The translations under genes were made by a program, and so were the position numbers. DNA of 64,000 nucleotides from JABDIY01 sp963751955 (GTDB lineage Bacteria > Actinomycetota > Acidimicrobiia > Acidimicrobiales > SZUA-35). The stretch spans positions 186,001 to 250,000 of the forward strand of contig CAVVWM010000011.1 in assembly GCA_963751955.1 (NCBI GenBank), in the 5' to 3' direction. Below, in pieces: positions 25,618-33,515 of this stretch; positions within the stretch are counted from its first letter, which is position 1, and each line of letters starts with the position of its first letter. The notes below the pieces were generated by a model that searched no databases, was not told the origin of the DNA, and saw only the letters and a list, made by a program, of their open reading frames with translations.

Positions 25618-26246
25618 TCTGGCGTACCCGTGTAGAGAGCATGGGCTCTGAGCAATGCCTCCACCGGGGGCGGAACCATGGAGTCGACCGGCAAACCGGA
25701 CCGGACCCGGTTGCGGATCTCGGTGCTTGACAGCTCGATCAAGGGCGCATCCACGATGCTCGAGACGAAACCCGGAGAAGGGGTCGTCGGTTGTCCAACC
25801 CGTTGTACTACTACGAAATGGGCGTTCTCCGCCAGCCAAGCAGCGTCAAACCAGGTGTGAAGGGATTCGGCGGCGTCAGCTCCTACAATCACCTCGAATT
25901 CAGTATCTGGATACCAAGAGCGCAAGGCACGAAGCGTGTCGGCTGTGTAGCTTGGTCCACCGGCGCTAATCTCGATTTCGCATGCTTTCAACGCAAAAAG
26001 CGGGTGACGTGACCAATAACACGCATGAGCGACCATCGATAATCGAAGGGGGGCCGGGCTTACTTGCCGGCTGGCGCTCTTCTGCCATGGGTCGTTGGCT
26101 ACAACAAACCAGATCTCGTCGTAGTTTCTCGTCTCCGCAACGCTCTGACCAGCAAGAAGATGTCCGATATGTGGTGGGTCGAAAGTCCCGCCGAACAGGC
26201 CTATTCGCCGTGTCCGAGCAGGGTTCGTGGGAGGGTCAGAAGGCAT
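25614..26246 (-). CDS. nadD: Nicotinate-nucleotide adenylyltransferase
   Basis: A 210-residue NAD biosynthesis enzyme that adenylates nicotinate mononucleotide. The nucleotidyltransferase signature GLFGGTFDPPHIGHLLAG is near the N-terminus, PSYTADTLRAL and GADAAESLHTWF are in the middle, and the ISTEIR-type motif appears as LSSTEIRNRV. Length is normal. The downstream gene overlaps by four bases. It is divergent from the sigma-factor gene across 270 bases. Confidence 0.93.
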   Translation of the reverse strand: MPSDPPTNPARTRRIGLFGGTFDPPHIGHLLAGQSVAETRNYDEIWFVVANDPWQKSASRQVSPAPLRLSMVAHACYWSRHPLFALKACEIEISAGGPSYTADTLRALRSWYPDTEFEVIVGADAAESLHTWFDAAWLAENAHFVVVQRVGQPTTPSPGFVSSIVDAPLIELSSTEIRNRVRSGLPVDSMVPPPVEALLRAHALYTGTPE

Positions 26247-26516
26247 CTCGGTGGGTAATCTCGAAGAAGCGATAGCTCATCAAACAGCAAAAGACACCCT
26301 CGGGTGACTCATGTCACTCGACTCGCGGGAACCCTCTGTAGTACTAATGACGCTTGGTCTTTGCAAGACCCTACGTGCTTAACAACATATCCAACACATG
26401 GATCAATTTCGGCACAAACGGACACTTGTTAAGAGCTTGGTGAAACACCCGCCTTCATCTCGCTTCGCCCAATCCCCACTCCCTTCAACCCGCCACGAGA
26501 GTTAGAGACGCGCTAA
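26247..26516. promoter_or_regulatory. Divergent intergenic region nadD / sigma factor
   Basis: 270 bases without a gene, noticeably more A/T-rich than the surroundings between 26,335 and 26,420. It holds a small palindrome GTGAC-TCAT-GTCAC at 26304-26317 and a hairpin GGTCTT-TGC-AAGACC at 26356-26370. The TTGCAA inside the second could be a -35 element, but no convincing -10 follows. No strong Shine-Dalgarno is seen just upstream of the sigma ATG. Promoters for both genes are expected here on position alone. Confidence 0.4.
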
Positions 26517-27356
26517 ATGAGTGACTCAGTAGGTCAGTACCTGAACGAAATCGGTCTTGTTCCCCTCCTCACTGCAATCGAGGAACGTGAACTCAGCCAG
26601 ATCATCGAAAAGGGCAGAGATGCCCGTGAAGCAATCGAAAACGGTGAGAACACGGCGGAGAACCGCCGGGCTGCCCGCGCTGCGGCCCGAGCCAAGGACC
26701 GTTTCATCCGGGCCAACCTTCGCCTGGTCGTCAGCGTGGCTCGCCGCTACCCCCTCCCCCCTTCCATGGAGCTGCTCGACCTGATTCAGGAAGGCAACCT
26801 CGGCCTCGAACACGCAGTCGACAAGTTCGACTGGCGTAAGGGCTTCAAGTTCTCGACCTATGCGACCTTCTGGATCCGCCAGGCAATCGGCCGGGCGCTC
26901 GATCAGAAGGCCAGCCTCGTGCGGCTGCCCGGCGATCGGTCTGCTTCCCTGCGTGCTGCGCTTCGCCAGGTTTCCGGTGACGGAGATGAACTCGACGATG
27001 AGCACGCTCGCCTCCATCGGCTCACCACCCCGACTTCGCTCGACCGCACCATCGGCGACGACGACAGCAACGAACTGGTTGACCTCCTGCCCGACTCCAA
27101 TCCAGGCCCGGAGATAGAGGTGATGGCACGCGCCGAAGAAACCATGGTGACCGGCCTTCTCGACGTCCTTGACGAGCGTGCCCGGTACGCAGTCGAACAA
27201 CGCTTCGGGCTCAACGATGGGCGCAAGCGGAGCTATCGCGAAGTTGGCGAAGAGCTCGGGGTAACAGCCGAGGCAGCCCGCCGTCTCGTGAAGCGGGCCG
27301 TCAGCGCTGTGCGCGATCAGGCCGGCGACGTGATGGCAGACTTTGACGCTGCGTAG
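26517..27356 (+). CDS. RNA polymerase sigma-70 family factor
   Basis: A 279-residue sigma factor. Region 1.2-like DSVGQYLNEIGLVPLLTAIEERELS is at the N-terminus. Region 2 is well conserved (RFIRANLRLVVSVARRYPLP, LLDLIQEGNLGLEHAVDKFDWRKGFKFSTYATFWIRQAIGRAL), including the -10-recognition helix. Region 3 is short and divergent. Region 4 has LDERARYAVEQRFGLNDGRKRSYREVGEELGVTAEAARRLVKRAV. It lacks region 1.1, so it is a group 2 (non-essential, SigA-like) factor rather than the housekeeping one. The stop codon is the first triplet of a 19-bp tandem array, with a terminator beyond. Confidence 0.9.
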   Translation: MSDSVGQYLNEIGLVPLLTAIEERELSQIIEKGRDAREAIENGENTAENRRAARAAARAKDRFIRANLRLVVSVARRYPLPPSMELLDLIQEGNLGLEHAVDKFDWRKGFKFSTYATFWIRQAIGRALDQKASLVRLPGDRSASLRAALRQVSGDGDELDDEHARLHRLTTPTSLDRTIGDDDSNELVDLLPDSNPGPEIEVMARAEETMVTGLLDVLDERARYAVEQRFGLNDGRKRSYREVGEELGVTAEAARRLVKRAVSAVRDQAGDVMADFDAA

Positions 27357-27480
27357 ACGCACAGACGCTGCCTAGACGCACAGACGCTGCCTAGACACAC
27401 AGACGCTGCCTAGACACACAGACGCTGCCTAGACACACAGACGCTGCCTAGACACACAGACGCTGCCTAGACACACAGAA
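27354..27480. repeat. 19-bp tandem array starting at the sigma-factor stop codon
   Basis: Six full copies plus one partial copy of TAGACACACAGACGCTGCC (the first two copies read TAGACGC) run from 27354. The TAG of copy 1 is the stop codon of the sigma gene, and the last codons of the gene (GACGCTGCG) resemble the end of the unit, so the array seems to have grown from the gene's own 3' end. Its period is not a multiple of three. It ends eight bases before an intrinsic terminator. Confidence 0.92.
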
Positions 27481-27487
27481 ACGTGGA

Positions 27488-27524
27488 GAAGCCCCGGCCT
27501 GAGGCCGGGGCTTCTTTGGTTTTG
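27488..27524 (+). terminator. Intrinsic terminator of the sigma-factor gene
   Basis: A 12-bp perfect stem, GAAGCCCCGGCC (27488-27499) and GGCCGGGGCTTC (27503-27514), with loop TGA, followed by TTTGGTTTTG. GC-rich stem plus T-rich tail is the classic rho-independent form for the plus strand. It also lies 20 bases after the stop of the convergent DAHP synthase gene. Confidence 0.85.
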
Positions 27525-27543
27525 TTGGGTGTTTGAGAGGTTG

Positions 27544-28875
27544 CTAGGAAATCAACTCGGCGACACGAAATGCGAGTTCAATTCCTTGCCTGGCATTCAG
27601 ACGAGGATCGCACATGGTTTCGTACCGCCTGCCAAGATCAGCGGCCTCCACGACCTCTGCCCCACCGACGCACTCGGTCACATCGTCACCGGTCAGTTCG
27701 ATGTGAATTCCACCAGGATTGGTTCCCACCTCGCGGTGCGCATCGAAAAACCCGGCTACTTCGCCTACAACGTGTTCGAAGTCGCGTGTCTTGTGCCCTG
27801 TGTCTGCTGTGAAGGTGTTGCCGTGCATCGGGTCGCATGCCCACACCACAGGGTGGCCCGATTCCTGGACCGCCCGAAGAATCGGCGGCAATGTCTCCCT
27901 CACCTGTTCATGACCCATTCGGCTGATCAGCGTGAGACGGCCCGCTTCGCGATCGGGATCGAGCGCCTCACAGAGGCCAACAACCTCTTCGGGGGTGGCC
28001 GTGGGCCCCACCTTGCACCCCACCGGGTTCTTGATGCCCCGGAAAAATTCAACGTGGGCACCCTCGAGCTCGCGAGTCCGTTCTCCGATCCAAACCATGT
28101 GCGCGCTGCAGTCATACCAATCGCCCGTCAGTGAGTCTTTGCGGGTGAGGGCTTCTTCGTACTGCAGGATGAGCGCCTCGTGGCTCGTGAAGAAATCGGC
28201 TTCGTGGATTTCGGGATGATTGCTCGAGACCCCGGCCGCTTCCATGAAACGCAGCGCACGGTTGATCTCCTCGGCGAGGGCAATGTAGCGCTCCCCCGCC
28301 GGGCTGTCGCTCACGAATTCTTGATTCCAGGCTTGAACCCGATGGAGGTCAGCAAATCCGCCCTTGGTGAACGCCCGCAATAGGTTCAGTGTGGATGCGC
28401 TCTGGTGGTACGCCTGAAGAAGGCGATCCGGGTTCGGTTTGCGGTCACCTTCGGAGAAGGGAAGATCGTTGACCATGTGGCCCAGGAAGCTCGGGAGCTC
28501 GGTTCCATCCACGGTCTCGGTGGGCTTGCTACACGGCTTGGCGAACTGTCCGGCGATTCGACCTACCTTCACAGCGGGTACGCCGGAGGAGTAGGTCAGT
28601 ACAACCGCCATCTGAAGGATGACCCGAAGTTTGTCCCGGATCTGGTCGGCATTGAACCCGTCAAAGCTCTCTGCACAGTCGCCGGCTTGCAGGAGGAACG
28701 CTTCTCCATCGGCGACCCTTGCCAGACGATTTCGAAGGTCACGGGTCTCGCCGGCGAAGACAAGTGGCGGTAGCGTCGCCAGTTTCTTCTCCACCTGCTC
28801 CAGATCGTCCCGAGCCGGCCATGTCGGCTGCTGAAGGGCCTCGAATGAGCGCCACGAGTCGGGAGTCCAATTCAT
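27544..28875 (-). CDS. Class II 3-deoxy-7-phosphoheptulonate (DAHP) synthase
   Basis: A 443-residue first enzyme of the shikimate pathway, joining phosphoenolpyruvate and erythrose-4-phosphate. It is the plant/mycobacterial AroG type: LQQPTWPARDDLEQVEKKLATLPPLV at the N-terminus, LLQAGDCAESF with the metal-site Cys, KVGRIAGQFAKPCS, MVWIGERTRELEGAHVEFFRGIKNPVGCKVGP, and VWACDPMHGNT with the metal His region. The ATG at 28875 (MNWTPDSW) matches the family start; an open frame 32 codons upstream does not. It is divergent from the thioesterase gene. Confidence 0.95.
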   Translation of the reverse strand: MNWTPDSWRSFEALQQPTWPARDDLEQVEKKLATLPPLVFAGETRDLRNRLARVADGEAFLLQAGDCAESFDGFNADQIRDKLRVILQMAVVLTYSSGVPAVKVGRIAGQFAKPCSKPTETVDGTELPSFLGHMVNDLPFSEGDRKPNPDRLLQAYHQSASTLNLLRAFTKGGFADLHRVQAWNQEFVSDSPAGERYIALAEEINRALRFMEAAGVSSNHPEIHEADFFTSHEALILQYEEALTRKDSLTGDWYDCSAHMVWIGERTRELEGAHVEFFRGIKNPVGCKVGPTATPEEVVGLCEALDPDREAGRLTLISRMGHEQVRETLPPILRAVQESGHPVVWACDPMHGNTFTADTGHKTRDFEHVVGEVAGFFDAHREVGTNPGGIHIELTGDDVTECVGGAEVVEAADLGRRYETMCDPRLNARQGIELAFRVAELIS

Positions 28876-28936
28876 GCGGCACAGTGTATTCGGCCCAGCG
28901 CTAGTGCGGCGGTTCGGCGCATGACAGGATGGCGTC

Positions 28937-29353
28937 ATGAAGGACTCACTCGCCGTCGGCCTGACCCACACAATCTCCTACACGGTCCCGGAGACAAAGA
29001 CAGTGCCCCATGTCTATGAGGACTCCGACGACTTCGCTGCCATGCCAAAGGTGTTCGCAACCGCCTTCCTGGTGGGGTTGCTGGAGCGGTGCTGCTTGGA
29101 AGCGTTGATTCCACACCTCGACTGGCCCGCCGAACAGACAGTGGGAACCCACATCGACGTATCGCACACTGCCGCTACTCCCCCCGGTCTCATCGTCACG
29201 GTTGAGGTAAGACTGGTGGAGATCGACCGAAAGCGCCTGGTGTTCGAGGTCAGCGCCCACGATGGCGTCGATTCGATCAGTTCAGGCCGTCACGAACGTT
29301 TCATCATCGACGCCGCCACGTTCAACGCTGTGGTCGCGACAAAGCTGGGTTGA
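28937..29353 (+). CDS. Fluoroacetyl-CoA thioesterase (FlK)-like hotdog protein
   Basis: A 138-residue single-hotdog protein resembling FlK-type thioesterases: SYTVPETKTVPHVYEDSDDFAAMPKVFATAFLVGLLERCCLEAL, then WPAEQTVGTHIDVSHTAATPPGLIVTVEVRL, then EVSAHDGVDSISSGRHERFIID. The Glu in LLER, the Thr in VGTHI and the His in VSHTAATPPG correspond to catalytic or helper positions in this family. The true substrate is unknown; housekeeping acyl-CoA clean-up is likelier than fluoroacetate resistance. A tandem repeat array starts 27 bases downstream. Confidence 0.8.
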   Translation: MKDSLAVGLTHTISYTVPETKTVPHVYEDSDDFAAMPKVFATAFLVGLLERCCLEALIPHLDWPAEQTVGTHIDVSHTAATPPGLIVTVEVRLVEIDRKRLVFEVSAHDGVDSISSGRHERFIIDAATFNAVVATKLG

Positions 29354-29380
29354 CTCGAGACCTCCCTGCGTCGGACGAAG

Positions 29381-29761
29381 GACGAACGGCACGATCGGGC
29401 AGCAAGCCTGTGTCACCAAGCGTTTCGGCGTCCAGCGCCGAAAGGCGGTAAGTGAGGAGGCGCCCGCGCCGACGAACGGCACGATCGGGCAGCAAGCCTG
29501 TGTCACCAAGCGTTTCGGCGTCCAGCGCCGAAAGGCGGTAAGTGAGGAGGCGCCCCGCGCCGACGAACGGCACGATCGGGCAGCAAGCCTGAGTCACCAA
29601 GCGTTTCGGCGTCCAGCGCCGAAAGGCGGTAAGTGAGGAGGCGCCCCGCGCCGACGAACGGCACGATCGGGCAGCAAGCCTGAGTCACCAAGCGTTTCGG
29701 CGTCCAGCGCCGAAAGGCGGTAAGTGAGGAGGCGCCCCGCGCCGACGAACGGCACGAGCGG
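29381..29761. repeat. 90/91-bp tandem array (four units plus a partial)
   Basis: Units start at 29381, 29471, 29562, 29653 and 29744 (the last is cut short). Each begins GACGAACGGCACGATCGGGC and contains a perfect hairpin TTTCGGCG-TCCAG-CGCCGAAA, followed by GGCGGTAAGTGAGGAGG. Units are nearly identical: one lacks a C, and TGTGTC/TGAGTC varies. The array fills most of the 410 bases between the thioesterase and the MFS gene and ends two bases from the MFS stop codon. A diverged piece of the same family is at 40062-40090. Confidence 0.92.
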
Positions 29762-29763
29762 AA

Positions 29764-31035
29764 TCATGAAACTGCCCGAACGTCTTTGAAGCTGTCGATT
29801 TTGCGGAGGGCGGGAAACCCAATTACGAACACGGCCACAACGCCGAGCGTGGCGAAACCGCCGAACATCACGGCTCCCACGAGGCCGAACAGCGATCCCG
29901 TGACCCCGCTCTCGAATGCGCCCAATTCGTTGCTAGCTCCGATAAAGACGTTTTCGACGGCGAGCACTCTTCCGCGCATGTTTTCCGGTGTCGCCAAGGG
30001 AACGATCGTTGACCGGATGTAGACGCTCACCGCATCGGCGCCACCTAACACCAGCAACGAAACCATGGCGACGGCAAAGCTGGTGGTGACTCCCAACGAG
30101 AGCGTTCCCAGGCCGAAGAGCCCCACGCACCCCAACAGAATCGGCCCGATCCGACGTTCGAGCGGGCGGACCGCGAGCGAGATCGTAGTTCCGGCGGCTC
30201 CGATACCGATGGCGGCCCTCAGCCAGCCAAGGCCGACCGCACCTACGCCCAGACGCTCCTCGGCGATGGCAGGCAGCAGTGCCACAGCCCCGCCGAACAA
30301 CACTGCGAAGAGGTCGAGCGTGATCGCTCCGCTGATGATCGGGTGGCTGCGCACGAAGCGGATTCCCTCCACCGCGTCACGGATCGCCTGAAGTCCGCCC
30401 CTCCCGGTGGTGAGCTTTGCAACCCCGGGATCGGGCAGAAGCACAAACGCTATTCCTGCACCGAGGAACATGAGCGTGAAGGCAAGGTATGGCGTTGCGA
30501 TTGTCACGGTGAAAAGGAAGCCGGCGAGGATCGGCCCCACGATGGTGCCGCCCTGCGACGCAGCAGCATTCAACGCCATCACCCGTGTGATCACGTTCTC
30601 AGGCGAAAGATCCATCGGGAGGGCTCGGGCCGCCGGACGTTGGAAGGCCTCGGTAGTTCCCTGAACGAACATCAGCGCGTAGACGGGGAAGAGATCCGTG
30701 GGGTCAGTGCGTATGTAGAAGAACAGCACCAGCGAGAGAAGCATGTAGACAACCACTCCTCCAGCGCTGACGAAGCGGCGATCGAATCGGTCGGCGATAG
30801 AACCGGCAAAAGGGGAGAAGGCGAACGTTGGAACAAACTGCACGAGGCCGAGTACGCCGAGCAGGAAGAGTCGGCGCTCCTCGCTCGCCCCTTGCGCCTC
30901 GGCCATGTCGTAGATTTGCTTGCCGATGATCGTGACGAGGCCGGCTGTTGCCGCAGTGTCGAGAATCCGGGCGAGAAGGTAGAACCACAGACGCCCCGGA
31001 ACCGCACTCAGCGGCGCAGTAGTGGAGTCACTCAA
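29764..31035 (-). CDS. MFS transporter (MFS_3/EntS-like)
   Basis: A 423-residue membrane protein with about 12 predicted helices and the major-facilitator loop motif GSIADRFDRRFV between helices 2 and 3. It resembles the EntS/MFS_3 group of exporters (FVQGTTEAFQRPAARALPMDLSPE, NVFIGASNELGAFESG). The TTG at 31035 overlaps the stop of the VWA gene (TTGA), giving MSDSTTAPLSAVPGRLWFYLLAR as the N-terminus; the much longer open frame upstream lies within the VWA gene and is not used. The substrate is unknown. Coupling to a MoxR-VWA pair is unusual for a transporter. Confidence 0.85.
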   Translation of the reverse strand: MSDSTTAPLSAVPGRLWFYLLARILDTAATAGLVTIIGKQIYDMAEAQGASEERRLFLLGVLGLVQFVPTFAFSPFAGSIADRFDRRFVSAGGVVVYMLLSLVLFFYIRTDPTDLFPVYALMFVQGTTEAFQRPAARALPMDLSPENVITRVMALNAAASQGGTIVGPILAGFLFTVTIATPYLAFTLMFLGAGIAFVLLPDPGVAKLTTGRGGLQAIRDAVEGIRFVRSHPIISGAITLDLFAVLFGGAVALLPAIAEERLGVGAVGLGWLRAAIGIGAAGTTISLAVRPLERRIGPILLGCVGLFGLGTLSLGVTTSFAVAMVSLLVLGGADAVSVYIRSTIVPLATPENMRGRVLAVENVFIGASNELGAFESGVTGSLFGLVGAVMFGGFATLGVVAVFVIGFPALRKIDSFKDVRAVS

Positions 31036-32513
31036 GCGAGATTGTCGACGAACTTCTCGAGTTGTCGGAGGGTACGAACCTCGAACAAGCCGTTGGTGAA
31101 CTGCCCGTATTCGCCCACGATGCTGTCGCCGGTGTTCCAATACGCCTTTGGCTCGGGGTTCAGCCAGAAGACCTTTCGGGCCTTCTTCTCGATCTCCTTG
31201 ACCACCCAGCTCTGGGAGGCGTGGTAGTTGTTCCGGGCATCGCCCAAGATCAGTACGGTGGTTTTTGAGGTGATCTCCTTGCCGTAGGTCTCCCAGAACA
31301 CCTCGAATGCGTGCCCGTAATCGCTGTGCCCATCCACCCACACCACGTCGGCTTCGGTGTTCACCCGATGGACGGCCTCGTTGATGTCGTCAGTCTTGTC
31401 GAAGAAGTGGGTCACCTCGTCGATGCCGTCGATGAACACGAAGCTTCGCACCTTGGAGAACTGGTTCGAAATCGCATACACCAAATGAAGGGTGAACCTC
31501 GCAAACGCAGCCACCGAACCGCTGATATCGGCGATCACCATGATCTCTGGTTTGCTCGGGTTGGGATGCTTGAACTTCGGCTCGGCTGGCACTCCCCCGT
31601 AACTGAGTGAGTGGCGAACCGTCGATCGGAAATCAAGGTGTCCCTTGCGCTTGTTGCGGCGCTTGCGGGCCAGGCGCACAGCCAACTTGCGAGTCAGCGG
31701 ATAGATGGCATGCCGGATCTTGGCCATCTCCTCACGGCTGGCATGCATGAAGTCGACGTCCTCGGGAAGCGGCTTGCGGAGTGTTTTGGCCATCGCTTCT
31801 GCTCCCCGATCGGCCACCAGGCGTCTACGGATCTCGGCTTCGATCTCCTCCTTGAGCTTCTCGACCCGGTCTTCGTATTCGTCTTTGGCCAGGCGTTCGG
31901 CCAGTCCTTCGAGCTGATTTGTCCCCTGCTGTTGGGCGGCGGCTTCCATCAGGCGATCCATCACGTCGTCCAGATCAAGGTTTCGGAGCGTGCGATACAG
32001 GTAGTAGGTGCCCCCCACAGGCCGGCCGGGCTCCATCCCGGCAAAACGTTTCACTGCCTGCTTGGCGATGGCCTTCATCAACGTTTGATCGCTGTTGAGC
32101 ATTGCCTGAAACAGCATTTCTGCCATTTCTTCGGGCGTCATACCGCTGCCGCCCTGACCGCCCTGTCCCGGCGGCTGCTCACCCTGGCCTTCCATCAACT
32201 CATCGAGATCCAGGTCGCCGAAAGGATTGTCAGCGTCGGGATCGAGCAGATACTCCGCACCTCGGATCGAGAAATAGACCTCGAACAGTGTCTCGAAGGT
32301 TTTCCAGTGTGATTGGTTCTTGACCAGGGTGGCGGCGAGAGCGTATTTGAATGCCTCGCGGTCCTCCAGTGGGATCTCCTTCACAGCCTCCAAAGCATCG
32401 ATGTTCTCCACCAGCGACACCGGAAGCCCGGCCGACCGCAACTCGACCACGAACCCTTCGACGAGTTCGAACAGAGGCGATGTCTTGAGCTCTTCGGGTG
32501 TGGTGTCGGTCAT
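31032..32513 (-). CDS. CoxE-like von Willebrand factor A domain protein
   Basis: A 493-residue protein of the CoxE/VWA family that works with MoxR-type ATPases. The N-terminal part is helical and charged, with a Gly/Gln-rich stretch near residue 115 (EGQGEQPPGQGGQGGSG). A basic segment (LARKRRNKRKGHLDFR) precedes the VWA domain. The MIDAS metal motif DISGS is near residue 330, with later GHSDYGHAF and LILGDARNNY. No membrane helix is seen. It starts 11 bases after the MoxR gene and overlaps the MFS gene by four bases. Likely role: metal-dependent partner in MoxR-driven protein activation (family knowledge). Confidence 0.88.
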   Translation of the reverse strand: MTDTTPEELKTSPLFELVEGFVVELRSAGLPVSLVENIDALEAVKEIPLEDREAFKYALAATLVKNQSHWKTFETLFEVYFSIRGAEYLLDPDADNPFGDLDLDELMEGQGEQPPGQGGQGGSGMTPEEMAEMLFQAMLNSDQTLMKAIAKQAVKRFAGMEPGRPVGGTYYLYRTLRNLDLDDVMDRLMEAAAQQQGTNQLEGLAERLAKDEYEDRVEKLKEEIEAEIRRRLVADRGAEAMAKTLRKPLPEDVDFMHASREEMAKIRHAIYPLTRKLAVRLARKRRNKRKGHLDFRSTVRHSLSYGGVPAEPKFKHPNPSKPEIMVIADISGSVAAFARFTLHLVYAISNQFSKVRSFVFIDGIDEVTHFFDKTDDINEAVHRVNTEADVVWVDGHSDYGHAFEVFWETYGKEITSKTTVLILGDARNNYHASQSWVVKEIEKKARKVFWLNPEPKAYWNTGDSIVGEYGQFTNGLFEVRTLRQLEKFVDNLA

Positions 32514-32524
32514 CGCGGTTTCGG

Positions 32525-33406
32525 CTATGTGAAGTGGACAGCGGAGTTGGTGCTGAACTCCTTGATGACTTTTTCTATGTCGCTTTGGTACTTGAGAAGG
32601 ATGTTCACTGTGTCTCGGGCATCGTCTTCAGAAATGGACTCACGACCCAGCAAGATAAGTGTCTTGGCCCAGTCGAGCGTTTCGGACACGCTCGGGTGCT
32701 TCTTGAGCTCCATTGTGCGGATGCTGCGAACAATACGGGCGATCTGGTCAGCCAGGTTCTCGTTGATATCGGGGATCTTGGTGAGAACAATCTGCTTCTC
32801 TCGCTCGATCGAGGGATAGTCGAGATGGAGGAACAGGCAACGGCGTTTCAGCGCCTCGGAGAGTTCTCGAGTGTTGTTGGACGTGAGGAAGACCAGCGGA
32901 ATCTGCTTTGCCAAGATCGTCCCGAGTTCGGGGATTGACACCTGGTAATCGCTCAATACTTCCAGTAGAAGCGCCTCGGTTTCCACCTCCACTCGATCCA
33001 CCTCGTCGATCAGAAGAACCACGGGCTCATCGGCCCGGATGGCCTCGAGCAGTGGACGGGTGAGCAGAAATTCGTCGGAGAAGATATCCCCCTGCACATC
33101 ATCCCAATCCGAACCTTCATCTTCGGTCTGGATGCGCAGGAGCTGCTTCTTGTAGTTCCACTCATAGAGCGCCTTGGACTCGTCGATTCCTTCATAACAC
33201 TGAAGGCGAATCAACCGGGCTCCAAGCATCTCGGCCACAGATTTGGCCAGCTGGGTCTTACCCGTGCCGGCGGGTCCCTCGACCAAAACCGGTTTGTCGA
33301 GCCGGTCGGCCAGGAACGCAACCCCAGCGATGGCATCGTCGGCAAGGTAGTCAACCTTCTCCAAACCCTCGCGAACAGCGGCAACAGACTCAAAGCGCTC
33401 ACTCAT
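32525..33406 (-). CDS. MoxR-family AAA+ ATPase
   Basis: A 293-residue ATPase with Walker A GPAGTGKTQLAK (about residue 44), Walker B VVLLIDEVD (about residue 128), sensor-1 FLTSNNTRELSEALKRRC with the Arg finger, and a C-terminal lid (HPSVSETLDWAKTLILLG). MoxR ATPases act as chaperones that activate or insert metal centres into partner proteins together with VWA proteins. The ATG at 33406 is divergent from the CbbX-like AAA gene, 109 bases away. Probably one transcript with the VWA and MFS genes. Confidence 0.92.
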   Translation of the reverse strand: MSERFESVAAVREGLEKVDYLADDAIAGVAFLADRLDKPVLVEGPAGTGKTQLAKSVAEMLGARLIRLQCYEGIDESKALYEWNYKKQLLRIQTEDEGSDWDDVQGDIFSDEFLLTRPLLEAIRADEPVVLLIDEVDRVEVETEALLLEVLSDYQVSIPELGTILAKQIPLVFLTSNNTRELSEALKRRCLFLHLDYPSIEREKQIVLTKIPDINENLADQIARIVRSIRTMELKKHPSVSETLDWAKTLILLGRESISEDDARDTVNILLKYQSDIEKVIKEFSTNSAVHFT

Positions 33407-33515
33407 ATGTCCATGACGATATCGCTTGCCGGTCTCCTTGACCGCCGGGTCAATTCCAAGGGAAGTTGTTCATGTGCCTCGACCTCGGCACTGGGCTCTG
33501 AAGTAGTCTCGTGAC

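Noticed and set aside
28937..29353. Fluoroacetate resistance
   Set aside because: FlK resemblance is at family level only; no fluorometabolite genes are nearby.
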